The position numbers and the translations under genes are program-made. A DNA stretch of 64,000 bases, taken from contig NZ_MRDM01000029.1 in assembly GCF_002008165.1 (NCBI RefSeq), positions 372,001-436,000 of the forward strand, read 5' to 3'. The notes under the pieces are model-generated. The model made no database searches, was not told where the DNA came from, and saw only the letters and a list, made by a program, of their open reading frames with translations. Below, one piece after another: positions 45,612 through 54,743 of the stretch. The stretch's first letter is position 1. Each line of letters begins with the position of its first letter. This stretch comes from Rhizobium laguerreae. GTDB lineage: Bacteria > Pseudomonadota > Alphaproteobacteria > Rhizobiales > Rhizobiaceae.

Positions 45612-46051
45612 TGTCGATCCTCCTCCTGCCTTGTAAGCCTTCAAAAGCTTCCGCACCGCGATGCCGCCCGGCTGCCAACCCTGAGGGACAGAGATAACAG
45701 CACTCCCATTGATGATGGGCACCGTTGGTTCATGTAACGCTGGGTCCTCAGCCGTTCCTATGCTTTTCCACCAGCATCTGGGCCGGTTGCCTCGGGATAG
45801 ACCAGCGGCAATACGGCCTTTGCCGTGCAGATGCCGCTAACATTCAAGCTCAGCAAAGGTTCCACGGTATCGAGTCGCCGAAGGCCAAATCGGCTGTTGC
45901 AGGCCACCGTCGGGTCGACTCCGCGACGGGGCGAGGCACATCGATTCCAATTCGGGGCTCGCATGCGTTGGTTTCTCGGCGCTCCTTCGGGTGGTATCAC
46001 CGTTCCTCATGCGCGAAGATTGCCCCTTCGCCTCGGGCAACTAACGCCTCA
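45612..46051. other. Intergenic region
   Basis: 440 bp between the small membrane-protein operon (minus, start at 45611) and the end of the reductase-like gene (minus, stop at 46052). It must hold the promoter of the small operon. No convincing gene on either strand. Confidence 0.4.
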
Positions 46052-46972
46052 TCAGTCGTTCTTGCGTTCGCGCAGCCGATTGTGAATGGCGACGGCCGCG
46101 ATTTCGCCTTGCGCCATCGACACACCGAGTTGGTTCAGACCTGTGACAACATCGCCAACCGCGTAGATCCCCTGGATGTTTGTTTCCTGATGTGAACCAA
46201 CTTTGATCCGCCGATCCCTATCGAGTGCAACAGCCAGTCGCTCAGCGAGCTGCGAGTGGGGCCGAACCCCCAACGCGGAATAGAGCACGACCTTTTCGAG
46301 CGCAGTCGGTGCTTCAAGGACGAGGTCGACCGTTCCGTGCTCGGAACGCAAGCATCGCACCAAGCGCTCGCACCGTACGGTGACTCGGTCGTCGATAAGC
46401 CGATCCATCGTTTCGGCTGTGACGTCCAAGGTATTCCCGAGGGTCGCAATGGCGATGTCGGTTGTGAATGATTTTAAGAAGCGCGCTTCGGAAGCGGCCC
46501 GCTCCGTTGCGCCGATCACCACTGCCGGTCCTCCCGCAATTTCATAACCGTCACAGATCGGGCAGAAGCGGAGGTGGCCAGAGCGGACGAGATCATAGGC
46601 TCCATCTATGGGTGGGAATATGTCCCCAAGACCCGTTGCCAGCACGATGTTTTCCGCCCAGATCCGACCGCCGGTGAATTCAACCAAAAAGTAACGAGCT
46701 TCACATCGCCTCAGCCGCCTAACGGTGCCAATCACAGTGTCGACGGCGAAGTTCTGCAACTGCATGCTCATGCGCCGCAATAATTCGGTTCCCTCGATGC
46801 CTTCAGGGAAGGCTGGATGGTTGCGTGAGCGAGGGATGAGCAGTGCGCGGCTGTGGCCAGAGTCGACCACAGCGATCTTGCGGTTCAGCCGCGCCAGATA
46901 GATAGCAGCCGTCATGCCTCCAGGGCCCGCGCCTACCACTACGGCGTCGAGAATCCGCAATTCCGTCGTCAT
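46052..46972 (-). CDS. Thioredoxin reductase-like FAD/NAD(P) oxidoreductase
   Basis: 306 residues from the ATG at 46972 (GAGGGA upstream). FAD loop VVVGAGPGGMTAA (11-23), redox-active C137-P-I-C140 in FCPICDGYE, a variable NAD(P) loop (VIGATERAASEA, less regular than GxGxxG), and the C-terminal FAD motif GIYAVGDVVTGLNQ. The length is that of low-molecular-weight thioredoxin reductases (about 310). The TrxB-typical CATC is here CPIC, so the true partner may be another thiol protein. Confidence 0.8.
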   Translation of the reverse strand: MTTELRILDAVVVGAGPGGMTAAIYLARLNRKIAVVDSGHSRALLIPRSRNHPAFPEGIEGTELLRRMSMQLQNFAVDTVIGTVRRLRRCEARYFLVEFTGGRIWAENIVLATGLGDIFPPIDGAYDLVRSGHLRFCPICDGYEIAGGPAVVIGATERAASEARFLKSFTTDIAIATLGNTLDVTAETMDRLIDDRVTVRCERLVRCLRSEHGTVDLVLEAPTALEKVVLYSALGVRPHSQLAERLAVALDRDRRIKVGSHQETNIQGIYAVGDVVTGLNQLGVSMAQGEIAAVAIHNRLRERKND

Positions 46973-47123
46973 CGCTTCGGTCCCTCGATCAAATGGGGCT
47001 TCCCACGCTCGCGACGTTCGATCTTGTCGAATTTCCGCGGAACCGATCATCGCTAACCCTGATCACGCTCTTACAGCATGCGACCACTTGGTCTCTCAGG
47101 TTTGTCTGCGTCTTTGAGATGGA

Positions 47124-47411
47124 TTAGTTCGGACCGGGCCCGCCTCTTCCACTCTTCCTTGGCACCGCCATGCTGTCGACGCCGGATGCCGGCCCACCTC
47201 CTGGCGAGGTTCCGCCCCCTTGCAGGCCGCTCGCCGACCCAGTCGAGCCGGTTTTTCCATCGTCGCCTTCACCAGCTGCCGCGTTCTCTGCATCAATCTC
47301 GCGGGTAGCCTGCTCCCAATTACGTTCCTGATTACCCTCGCCTCCTCCTTCGCGCTCCCAGATCTGATGGGCGCGTTCGCGGATTCTGTTTTCTCGATCC
47401 CGATCTTCCAT
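47124..47411 (-). CDS. DUF2934 family protein with glycine-rich tail
   Basis: 95 residues from the ATG at 47411 (AGGAG upstream). The N-terminal 45 residues form DUF2934: RENRIRERAHQIWEREGG...NWEQATREIDAE. The rest is a low-complexity Gly/Ser/Pro tail ending SGRGGPGPN. Function unknown; the family is frequent in rhizobial stress regulons. An EcfG-type promoter lies 45 bp upstream. A second DUF2934 gene is at 51049. Confidence 0.8.
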   Translation of the reverse strand: MEDRDRENRIRERAHQIWEREGGGEGNQERNWEQATREIDAENAAAGEGDDGKTGSTGSASGLQGGGTSPGGGPASGVDSMAVPRKSGRGGPGPN

Positions 47412-47455
47412 AACGCTTCTCCTTTGCACCGGCGGAAGCCGATGGCCTCGCCGCT

Positions 47456-47480
47456 AACTCGTCGTCCTCAGCGAAGTTCC
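47456..47480 (-). promoter_or_regulatory. EcfG-type general stress promoter
   Basis: On the minus strand, GGAAC (47480-47476), 17 bases, GTT (47458-47456), 45 bp before the DUF2934 start at 47411. Confidence 0.65.
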
Positions 47481-47724
47481 CGGCATCCAGGCGCCGTAGA
47501 CACGCAGGAGAAGCCGAGCGGCGGGGTCGATGCCGAAAAGGCCAGTAAAGACGAGTCGCTCTTTTCACGCGCAACGACCGTTTCGGTGTTCGTTGAAGCT
47601 GAAGGTGGATCGCGCGGAAGGCGCTTGGCATGGGCGTGATCTTTACCCCACAGTTCCGATCCTGAGGCCCTATCAAGCTCAAGGGAACATTCGGCCACTT
47701 AAGCCCGCGCGTCGGCTCCGTTCT

Positions 47725-48552
47725 TCAGACTGCTGCTGGTTTCAGATCCACAAGCGCCTTGATCGGCAGATGGTCGGACGCGACGCGGGCGAGCGGCGTA
47801 TCATGCGCTTCCACTTCGGATATGATGCCTTTGCGGTTGGCGATGATGCGATCCAGCGCCAGAATGGGCAGGCCGGCGGGAAAGCTTGGCACGGCGCGCG
47901 GCAGCTCGCCGAAGGCGGATTGGAAGGTGTTGAGCGAGGAGCGGTCGCCGAGCCGCCATTCGTTGAGGTCGCCGAGCAGGATGGTCGGCATCTCGTGCCT
48001 GTCGTTGATGAGCTCGACCAGGGTGCGGGCCTGCTGGGCTCTGTTATGGCGCAGCAGGCCGAAATGCGCGGCGATGATGCGCAGCACCCCGCCCTCTTCG
48101 AGTTCGATCTCGGCGACAATCGCGCCGCGCGGCTCGAGACCCGGCAGTTTGACCTGATGCACGTCATGCACCAGCCCTCTCTTGAAGAGCACGACATTGC
48201 CATGCCAGCCATGCGCCTTCGCCATACCGGCAATTGGCACCGGAATGAGGCCCGTCTCCCGCTCCAGCCGGCCGAGGTCGAGAATGCCGGTGCGCTCGCC
48301 GAAACGCGTATCGGCCTCCTGCAGCGCAATCAGGTCGGCGCCGATTTCGTGAATCACCCGGCTGGTGCGCTCCGGATCGAAACGCCGGTCGGTGCCGACG
48401 CACTTGTGCACGTTGTAGGAGGCGATCAGCGTGCCGGCGCTACGCGGCCTTGCCTCCATATGCGCCGCGTCGAGCCGCTTTTTCCTGCTCCTGATCGAGG
48501 CGAGAATACTGGCGGGAAGACTGTCTTTCCTGGCGTGCATAGGGCGGCGCAC
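47725..48552 (-). CDS. Endonuclease/exonuclease/phosphatase family protein
   Basis: 275 residues with the GTG at 48552 (GGAA upstream) or 271 with the ATG at 48540. The EEP domain is recognisable from SYNVHKCVGTDRRFDPERT, the catalytic glutamate in IALQEADTR, GDLNEWRLG (Asp/Asn pair) and the C-terminal SDHLPIKA. The family includes AP endonucleases, sphingomyelinases and phosphoinositide phosphatases. Proximity to a cardiolipin synthase gene 83 bp upstream on the same strand suggests a lipid-linked or stress role; substrate is open. Confidence 0.85.
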   Translation of the reverse strand: MRRPMHARKDSLPASILASIRSRKKRLDAAHMEARPRSAGTLIASYNVHKCVGTDRRFDPERTSRVIHEIGADLIALQEADTRFGERTGILDLGRLERETGLIPVPIAGMAKAHGWHGNVVLFKRGLVHDVHQVKLPGLEPRGAIVAEIELEEGGVLRIIAAHFGLLRHNRAQQARTLVELINDRHEMPTILLGDLNEWRLGDRSSLNTFQSAFGELPRAVPSFPAGLPILALDRIIANRKGIISEVEAHDTPLARVASDHLPIKALVDLKPAAV

Positions 48553-48635
48553 TTGTTCCGTTGATCAAAAGGGCTACTCATTCGGCAGTATAGGCAGCCG
48601 GGCAGAACTTGCCATGTCAGAATGCAAAAAATTCG

Positions 48636-50099
48636 TCAGAGATAGGGCGAGCCCAGCCACAGCACCTTCTCGAGCAGGCGCACCGCGAAGGGCCGCGCGC
48701 GCAGCCCGTCGAGCGTCACCGGCGTCGCTGATTTCAGGGTTTCCTCGATATGCTCGTCGATCTCGGCGGCAAAGCCCTCATTCAGCACTTCGAGGTCGAC
48801 CTCGAAATTCAGCCTCAGCGAACGCGGATCGAGATTGGAAGAGCCGACATAGGCCCAGGTGCCGTCGATCGTCAGCAGCTTCGAATGGCTGAAGCTGCCG
48901 GTGGAGCGCCAGATGCGGCAGTAGTTCTTGAGGATTTGGTCGAATTGCGCCGTCATCGCCCGGTCGACCAGCACGAGGTTGTTGACCGCGGGCACGACGA
49001 TATCGACTTCAACGCCGCGCCGCGCCGCCGTCACCAGGGCGCTGATCAGTTCACGGTCCGGCAGGAAATAGGGTGACATGATGCGGATCGATTGGCGCGC
49101 CACGGAAAAGGCGCCCATCAGCATTTTGTGGTTGGTCTCGACGCTGCGGTCCGGGCCGGAGGCGACGACGCGCATCAGGATGGGGTCGCCGGGGCTGCGC
49201 TCTGGCAGTTCGATGCGCCAGGGCTCGTCGTTCAACAACTCCTGCGTTGAGAAGCGCCAGTCCTCGGCGGCGAGGTCGAAAAGATCGGCCACGACAGGGC
49301 CGGTGACGCTGAAATGCGTGTCGTGGGCAAAGCTCTCGCCTGTTGCCTCCTCGCTGAAGCCCGCCCTGATGTTCATTCCGCCCGTTAGCGCGATTTTCCC
49401 ATCGACGATCAGAATCTTGCGGTGGGTGCGCAGGTTGGCATAGGGCAGCCGCAGCCCCATGATGACGTTGCCGTTGAAGACGGCGACGGTGACGCCGCTC
49501 TCACGGAGATGGCCAAGAATGCTCGGCACCGAATAACGCGCGCCAACCGCGTCGATCAGCACCCGGACCTCCACACCACGCCTGACCGCCGCAATCAGCG
49601 CATCGGCGATGCGAAGGCCGACCGCATCGCGGTCGAAGATATAGGTTTCGAGCAGGATGCTGCGCGTCGCCTCGTCGATGCTTGATTTCATCGCCGCATA
49701 GGCCTCGTCGCCGGTCTCCAGCATGTCGATCGTATTGCCTGAAGTCAGCGGATTGCGCGTTACCCGGTCGCCGAGTGTCTGCAGCGCCGCAAAGCGGCGA
49801 CCGAACTGGCTGATCACCGTCTCGGCCTCGGCGTCGAAGGTCTCCAACTCGTCGAATTCGGCCGCAAGCAGCAGCGCGTCACGGCGGACGCTTAGCGACT
49901 TGCGACGGATACGGTTGATGCCGGCAATCGCATAGAGCACCGCGCCGATGATCGGAGACAGGATGATGACGCCGACCCAGCCGATCGCGGCACGCACCTC
50001 CTCCTTGGTCATGGCGGCATGGATCGCCGCCGCGGCCCCCATGGCGATCGAGACGACAAAGAGGATATGCGGCCAGTAGGTCGACAGGAGATAGAACAT
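48636..50099 (-). CDS. cls: Cardiolipin synthase / phospholipase D family
   Basis: 487 residues from the ATG at 50099; a TTG at 50135 is also in frame. Two N-terminal membrane helices (to about 65) are followed by a pair of PLD domains, each with an HKD motif: HRKILIVDGKIALTGG and HSKLLTIDGTWAYVGSSN. This is the full bacterial Cls layout: joining two phosphatidylglycerols, or PG and PE, into cardiolipin in the inner membrane. Rhizobia have several such genes, so the paralogue is uncertain. Confidence 0.9.
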   Translation of the reverse strand: MFYLLSTYWPHILFVVSIAMGAAAAIHAAMTKEEVRAAIGWVGVIILSPIIGAVLYAIAGINRIRRKSLSVRRDALLLAAEFDELETFDAEAETVISQFGRRFAALQTLGDRVTRNPLTSGNTIDMLETGDEAYAAMKSSIDEATRSILLETYIFDRDAVGLRIADALIAAVRRGVEVRVLIDAVGARYSVPSILGHLRESGVTVAVFNGNVIMGLRLPYANLRTHRKILIVDGKIALTGGMNIRAGFSEEATGESFAHDTHFSVTGPVVADLFDLAAEDWRFSTQELLNDEPWRIELPERSPGDPILMRVVASGPDRSVETNHKMLMGAFSVARQSIRIMSPYFLPDRELISALVTAARRGVEVDIVVPAVNNLVLVDRAMTAQFDQILKNYCRIWRSTGSFSHSKLLTIDGTWAYVGSSNLDPRSLRLNFEVDLEVLNEGFAAEIDEHIEETLKSATPVTLDGLRARPFAVRLLEKVLWLGSPYL

Positions 50100-50264
50100 C
50101 GCTGGCGAATATAGCCGCGAAACGGCGGCGTTCAATCGCGCCGTCGCTCTCCCATGACGCGAAATTTTTCACCGTGATCATTTTGCCGACCCGGCGCCGT
50201 CCGTTTCAGCAGGGAACAATCCCTGCGCGGATCGATTGATCCCGAGGAGGTGAGGATCGCCATC

Positions 50265-50906
50265 ATGAACATCGCCGCAAACATCGGTCCCGCATTGGCG
50301 CTCGAAGTCGCGGATGCCGAAAGCATTGCCGAACTCCGGCATCAGGCCGATGGCTGTACCCGTTGTGATCTTTACAGGAATGCCACGCAAATCGTCTTCG
50401 GCGAAGGCTCTGTGAAAGCCGAGATCGTCCTTGTCGGCGAGCAGCCGGGCGATCAGGAGGATCTGACCGGCAGGCCTTTTGTCGGTCCCGCCGGTCGGCT
50501 GCTCGATCGATGCTTGGAAGAGGCCGGTCTCGACCGCCAGCGCTGCTATGTCACCAATGCCGTTAAGCACTTCAAGTTCACGCCGCGCGGCAAACGGCGG
50601 CTGCATGCAAAACCGAATGCCGGCGAGATCAGGCGGTGCGCCTGGTGGCTCGGCGCCGAGCTCAACATCCTGCAGCCGAAGCTCGTCGTGACGCTCGGCG
50701 CAAGCGCGCTTTATGCGCTGCTCGGTCCGAAGGTGAAGCTGACGCCGGAGCGCGGCCATATCCTGCATCCGGAAAACCGTCCGCCTGTCCTGGTCACCAT
50801 CCACCCTTCCTATCTCTTGCGCATTCGCGACGAGGCAGAGCAGCGCCGGCAACGCCGGGATTTCGTCTCAGATCTGCACAAGGCGGTGGAGTTTCGGTCC
50901 CAGTGA
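50265..50906 (+). CDS. udgX: Uracil-DNA glycosylase, UdgX type
   Basis: 213 residues from the ATG at 50265; a GTG at 50250 overlaps the GAGGAGG ribosome site. The motif GEQPGDQEDLTGRPFVGPAG (58-77) and the loop K110-R-R-L-H114 in RGKRRLHAKP are diagnostic of UdgX, whose histidine bonds covalently to the uracil-excised DNA. TIHPSYLLR is the second catalytic motif. C31, C34, C94 and C125 are candidates for the 4Fe-4S cluster. It acts in base-excision repair or protection of uracil sites. Divergent from the cardiolipin synthase gene. Confidence 0.9.
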   Translation: MNIAANIGPALALEVADAESIAELRHQADGCTRCDLYRNATQIVFGEGSVKAEIVLVGEQPGDQEDLTGRPFVGPAGRLLDRCLEEAGLDRQRCYVTNAVKHFKFTPRGKRRLHAKPNAGEIRRCAWWLGAELNILQPKLVVTLGASALYALLGPKVKLTPERGHILHPENRPPVLVTIHPSYLLRIRDEAEQRRQRRDFVSDLHKAVEFRSQ

Positions 50907-50990
50907 AGGCCGATTCTCAACCCTAATATGCTGCGATGCGAAATATTTCCGGTTGCGGCGCGATTTCGCTTGAAAGAGCTCCCCTCCTCT

Positions 50991-51015
50991 GGAACCATCC
51001 AAGCAGTATCGCGTT
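50991..51015 (+). promoter_or_regulatory. EcfG-type general stress promoter (perfect)
   Basis: GGAAC (50991-50995), 16 bases, CGTT (51012-51015), 33 bp before the DUF2934 gene at 51049. Exact match to the full consensus. Confidence 0.8.
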
Positions 51016-51048
51016 CGAACGACGGCATCATGTGACTGGAGATCAGCG

Positions 51049-51303
51049 ATGGCAGAAACTCGGGAAGAGTGGATCAAAAAACGTGCATACACCCTCTGGG
51101 AAGAAGAGGGTTATCCGACAGGGCGAGAGTCGATCCATTGGGAACAGGCACGACACGAGCGCGACGCGCTCGAGGGCTCGGCTGCGTCTTCCAACGGCAA
51201 GGAAGCCAAGCCCAAGACGAAGCGCACTGCGACAGGCGGCAAGACGAATGGCGTGGTCACGCCGGCGCCGAAGCGCACCGCGAGCCGCAAGACCGCGTCC
51301 TGA
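51049..51303 (+). CDS. DUF2934 family protein with lysine-rich tail
   Basis: 84 residues; GGAG precedes the ATG at 51049. DUF2934 fills residues 1-42 (REEWIKKRAYTLWEEEG, HWEQARHERDA). The C-terminal half is very basic, with repeated K/R-T-A-S residues like a histone-like or DNA-binding tail. It follows a perfect EcfG promoter and ends at a strong terminator, so it is a single-gene stress unit. It may associate with DNA; that is inference from charge only. Confidence 0.85.
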   Translation: MAETREEWIKKRAYTLWEEEGYPTGRESIHWEQARHERDALEGSAASSNGKEAKPKTKRTATGGKTNGVVTPAPKRTASRKTAS

Positions 51304-51332
51304 ACACTAGAATACTGAGCATCTCAATTAAA

Positions 51333-51366
51333 AAGGGCGTCGCCTCGACGCCCTTGATCCTTTTTT
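51333..51366 (+). terminator. Terminator of the DUF2934 gene
   Basis: A 10-bp stem (51333-51342 with 51346-51355), a three-base loop, and after five bases a run of six T (51361-51366). Confidence 0.75.
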
Positions 51367-51498
51367 GTCATATGCCTGAATTGGTTGTGCGATATTGAAT
51401 TGCAGGGATGGGGGCTTCCATGCGGGGGTGAACAGAGGCCGGATGACGCTGCAAGCTTTGAGGCTTCCCAAAAAAGTTGAGCCCTGCCCGAATAATCG

Positions 51499-51523
51499 GG
51501 AACAAGAGCATCCCATGGCTGTT
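51499..51523 (+). promoter_or_regulatory. EcfG-type general stress promoter
   Basis: GGAAC (51499-51503), 17 bases, GTT (51521-51523). It precedes a 25-codon open frame (51548) and a small membrane-protein gene (51636). Confidence 0.6.
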
Positions 51524-51547
51524 TATGGCGAAACCGGGGAAGTTGCC

Positions 51548-51625
51548 ATGAACGACGGCCGTATCGAAATCCTCTCAATCCCGCTCTTCGCCGCCAGTGG
51601 CCGCGTTTCAACCGCGATCGTGTGA
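51548..51625 (+). CDS. Possible 25-aa leader peptide
   Basis: MNDGRIEILSIPLFAASG and seven more residues, then TGA. GGGGAA stands 6 bp before the ATG, and the stop is 10 bp before the next start. It lies between an EcfG-type promoter and the 57-aa membrane-protein gene. It may be translated as a leader or micro-protein; the evidence is only position and ribosome site. Confidence 0.35.
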   Translation: MNDGRIEILSIPLFAASGRVSTAIV

Positions 51626-51635
51626 GGGGATGGAG

Positions 51636-51809
51636 ATGTCGCTCCTCGTCATCGCCGCACTGCTCTACCTCGGTCTCGCGCTCGGGTTCATCCTTGTCAT
51701 CGACAATCTCGTCGGACTGGTTTTTCGCGATTCGCGCGCGCCGGTTCAGCTGGTCTCCGTCTATATCGGCCGCGCCTTTGCCGCCTCGCAGAAACTCTAC
51801 CGAAAATAA
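51636..51809 (+). CDS. Small single-helix membrane protein (57 aa)
   Basis: 57 residues from the ATG at 51636 (AGGGGA upstream; ATG at 51630 adds two residues). A membrane helix (LLVIAALLYLGLALGFILVI) precedes a short amphipathic cytoplasmic part (VYIGRAFAASQKLYRK). Unknown family. It is the main gene behind the EcfG-type promoter at 51499. Confidence 0.6.
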   Translation: MSLLVIAALLYLGLALGFILVIDNLVGLVFRDSRAPVQLVSVYIGRAFAASQKLYRK

Positions 51810-51985
51810 CAGCCCACAGGCGCCGTCCGCAGACTGCTAAAACTGTTGAACACCCGGCAGTTAAGGATATTTCGACCGCGCCCTTTCCCTCCCATCGGAA
51901 GCCTCTATGTTGACGGTTTGGAAGGGCTGAACCCCGAGGTGACAGATCACCCCCGGCGCGGCTGACGACAAGAAAGCGATTTTGA

Positions 51986-54709
51986 ATGGGAAGCGTCGGG
52001 AACGGCTGGCCGAGAGGCGGCGGCGAAATCGGCGAATTGTTACGGCATCCGGCGTTCCACGCCGTCGGTCTCGGTCCGGTCGAAAGCTGGCCTGCATCTC
52101 TCAAGCATATCGCCGAAATGGTGTTGAATTCCCGCCAGCCCAAATTCGTTGCTTGGGGTCCGGACCTCGCTTTTCTCTATAACGACGCCTATGTGCCTGT
52201 TTTCCAGGAGCGGCATCCCGATGCCCTCGGAAGACCCTTCCGCGAGGTCTGGGCGGATATTTGGGAACAGTTCTCGCCGATCGTCGCCAGCACGCTGGAA
52301 GGCAGTTCGCAGCTCTTCAAAGAGCTGCTCATCCCGATGCGCCGCGACGGCCGTACCGAGGACACTTGGTTCACCTTTTCATACACGCCTTTGCGCGACG
52401 ATGACGGCAAGGTCGCCGGCATCCTCTGCGCGGCCCTCGATGTCACCGATCAGGTGTCGGCCAAGCGCGGCGAACAGCGCGCGCTGGAAGAGCTGCGCGC
52501 GAAATCGGAAGCGCTTGCAGTCGTCAACCAGGCGGGTGCGGCGATCACCGCCGAGCCCAGTGTCGAACGCCTCACCCAGATTGTCGTCGATGCCGGCGTG
52601 ACGCTGACCGGCGCGGAATTCGGTGCCTTCTTCTACAATGTCGATGATGGCGAGGGCGGCAGCTACATGCTCTATGCGCTTGCCGGTGTCGATCGGAAGA
52701 ACTTCGAGAAATTCCCGATGCCGCGCAATACCGAGGTCTTCGCACCGACCTTCAACGGCGAAGGCATCGTGCGCTCCGACGACATCCTGCTCGACCCGCG
52801 CTACGGGCAGAATGCGCCGCATGCAGGCATGCCGAAGGGGCATCTTCCGGTCAGGAGTTATCTTGCCGTGCCGGTGAAATCACGCGACGGCAGCGTCATC
52901 GGCGGCTTGTTCTTCGGTCACGGCCAGCCCGGCCGTTTTTCCCAAGCGGCCGAGGCGAGCCTCGTCAGCCTCGCCGGCCAATCGGCCGTCGCGATCGACA
53001 ATATCCGGCTCTTTCGTGCCGCCAAAGTCGAAATCGACCAGCGCCGCGACATGGAAGATCAGCTGCGGAAACTCAATGAAATGCTCGAGGTCCGCGTCGC
53101 GGCCGAGATTGCCGAACGCCAGCAGGCTGAAGCAGCACTTCAGCAGTCGCAGAAGATGGAATCGATCGGCAAGCTTACCGGCGGTGTTGCCCATGACTTC
53201 AACAATCTGCTGCAGGTGATCTCAGGCAATCTGCAGCTTCTCGGCAAGGATGTGGCAGATGGCGGCCGAGGCAAGGAACGCATTTCCAACGCGCTTGCCG
53301 CGGTCGAACGCGGCTCGCGGCTGGCAAGCCAGCTGCTCGCCTTCGGTCGCCGCCAGCCGCTTGAACCGAAGGTCATCAACATCGGCCGTCTCGTCACCGG
53401 CATGGACGACATGCTGCGCCGCGCACTCGGCGAGGAGATCGAAGTCGAGACCATGGTCTCCGGCGGACTCTGGAACACCTTCGCCGATCCGATCCAGATC
53501 GAGAACGCACTGCTCAACCTTGCGATCAACTCCCGCGACGCGATGGATGGCGCCGGCAAGCTGACGATCGAGGTTGGCAACGCCTTCCTCGACGATTCCT
53601 ACAGCCGCATCCATCCTGAAGTCACCGCCGGCCAATATGTGGTGCTCGCCGTGACCGATACCGGCGCCGGTATGACGCAGGAGGTGATGGATCAGGCCTT
53701 CGAGCCCTTCTTCTCGACGAAACCGGAAGGCAAGGGCACCGGTCTCGGCCTGTCGATGGTCTACGGCTTCGTCAAGCAATCCGGCGGCCACGTGAAGATC
53801 TACAGCGAGATCGGCGAAGGCACGACCGTCAAGCTCTACCTGACCCGCTCGTTCCGAAGCGAGGATCGGGTCACGGCCGCCGACAGCGTACCGGCCGCCG
53901 GGGGCACGGAAACCATCCTTGTCGCCGAGGACGATGAGGGCGTGCGCGTCACCGTCGTCGAGATGCTGTCGGATCTCGGCTACTACGTTTTGAAGGCCAA
54001 GGATGCGCAAAGCGCGCTCACCGTGATCGAAAGCGGCGCCCATATCGACCTGCTCTTTACCGATGTCGTCATGCCCGGGCCATTGAGGAGCCCGGAGCTT
54101 GCGCGGATGGCACGCGAGCGTCTGCCTGATATCGCCGTGCTCTATACATCGGGCTATACCGAAAATTCGATCGTCCATGGCGGCCGGCTCGATCCCGGCC
54201 TCGAACTGCTCTCCAAGCCCTATACGCGCGAGGAACTCGCCCGCAAGATCCGCCACGTGCTTACTATCAGGACACAACGCCGCCAAGGGGCGAGCGATGC
54301 CGCGGTGACCGTTCCCAAACATCCCGAGAACGCCCGCGAAAAGCTGAAGCTGCTGCTCGTGGAAGACGACGCTTTCATCCGGATGGATACTGCCGAGATT
54401 CTGCAGGATCTCGGCTATGACGTGATCGAAGCTGAGAGCGGCGAACGGGGCGTGGAAATCCTCGGACACACCATTGTCGACATAATCGTCGCCGATGTCG
54501 GCCTGCCTGGTATGTCGGGCCAGGTCTTTGCCGCCAAGGCGCGCGAGGCCTTTCCGTCGGTCGGCCTGGTCTTTGCCACCGGCAACAGCAGCCTGCCGGA
54601 TCCGGATGCAAACCGTCTCCCCGGTTCAGTGCTGCTGTCGAAACCTTTCAGCAGCACGGCGCTCGACCAGGCGGTCAAGAACGCCGTCCAGCAGCGGCCT
54701 GGCGCCTAG
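51986..54709 (+). CDS. Hybrid histidine kinase: PAS-GAF-HisKA-HATPase-REC-REC
   Basis: 907 residues. PAS (about 25-155, with LAFLYNDAYVPVF), GAF (about 180-355), a coiled-coil, HisKA with H403 in GGVAHDFNNLLQ, HATPase_c (about 500-630, NLAINSRDAMDG, GKGTGLGLSMVYGF), then two receiver domains with phospho-acceptors D693 (FTDVVMPG) and D837 (VADVGLPG). No membrane helix, so it is cytoplasmic; the HDFNN histidine box is that of soluble hybrid kinases. The ATG at 51986 has only a poor ribosome site. No cognate regulator gene adjoins it. It sits within a stress-promoter island and could feed the general stress pathway, but this is inferred. Confidence 0.9.
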   Translation: MGSVGNGWPRGGGEIGELLRHPAFHAVGLGPVESWPASLKHIAEMVLNSRQPKFVAWGPDLAFLYNDAYVPVFQERHPDALGRPFREVWADIWEQFSPIVASTLEGSSQLFKELLIPMRRDGRTEDTWFTFSYTPLRDDDGKVAGILCAALDVTDQVSAKRGEQRALEELRAKSEALAVVNQAGAAITAEPSVERLTQIVVDAGVTLTGAEFGAFFYNVDDGEGGSYMLYALAGVDRKNFEKFPMPRNTEVFAPTFNGEGIVRSDDILLDPRYGQNAPHAGMPKGHLPVRSYLAVPVKSRDGSVIGGLFFGHGQPGRFSQAAEASLVSLAGQSAVAIDNIRLFRAAKVEIDQRRDMEDQLRKLNEMLEVRVAAEIAERQQAEAALQQSQKMESIGKLTGGVAHDFNNLLQVISGNLQLLGKDVADGGRGKERISNALAAVERGSRLASQLLAFGRRQPLEPKVINIGRLVTGMDDMLRRALGEEIEVETMVSGGLWNTFADPIQIENALLNLAINSRDAMDGAGKLTIEVGNAFLDDSYSRIHPEVTAGQYVVLAVTDTGAGMTQEVMDQAFEPFFSTKPEGKGTGLGLSMVYGFVKQSGGHVKIYSEIGEGTTVKLYLTRSFRSEDRVTAADSVPAAGGTETILVAEDDEGVRVTVVEMLSDLGYYVLKAKDAQSALTVIESGAHIDLLFTDVVMPGPLRSPELARMARERLPDIAVLYTSGYTENSIVHGGRLDPGLELLSKPYTREELARKIRHVLTIRTQRRQGASDAAVTVPKHPENAREKLKLLLVEDDAFIRMDTAEILQDLGYDVIEAESGERGVEILGHTIVDIIVADVGLPGMSGQVFAAKAREAFPSVGLVFATGNSSLPDPDANRLPGSVLLSKPFSSTALDQAVKNAVQQRPGA

Positions 54710-54743
54710 AGTATCTCTGTTTTCTCTGCTGCCACCTCTGCTT

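Noticed and set aside
45737..45759. GGAAC-N15-GTT on the minus strand upstream of the small membrane operon
   Set aside because: Spacing too short for EcfG and 125 bp from the start.
30000..47000. Integrase, att repeats or tRNA defining a genomic island; nod box for the arabinose locus
   Set aside because: Looked for along the region on both strands; none seen.
51395..51625. 76-codon plus-strand frame containing the 51499 promoter
   Set aside because: Its first part would span the EcfG-type promoter; the 25-codon start at 51548 fits better.
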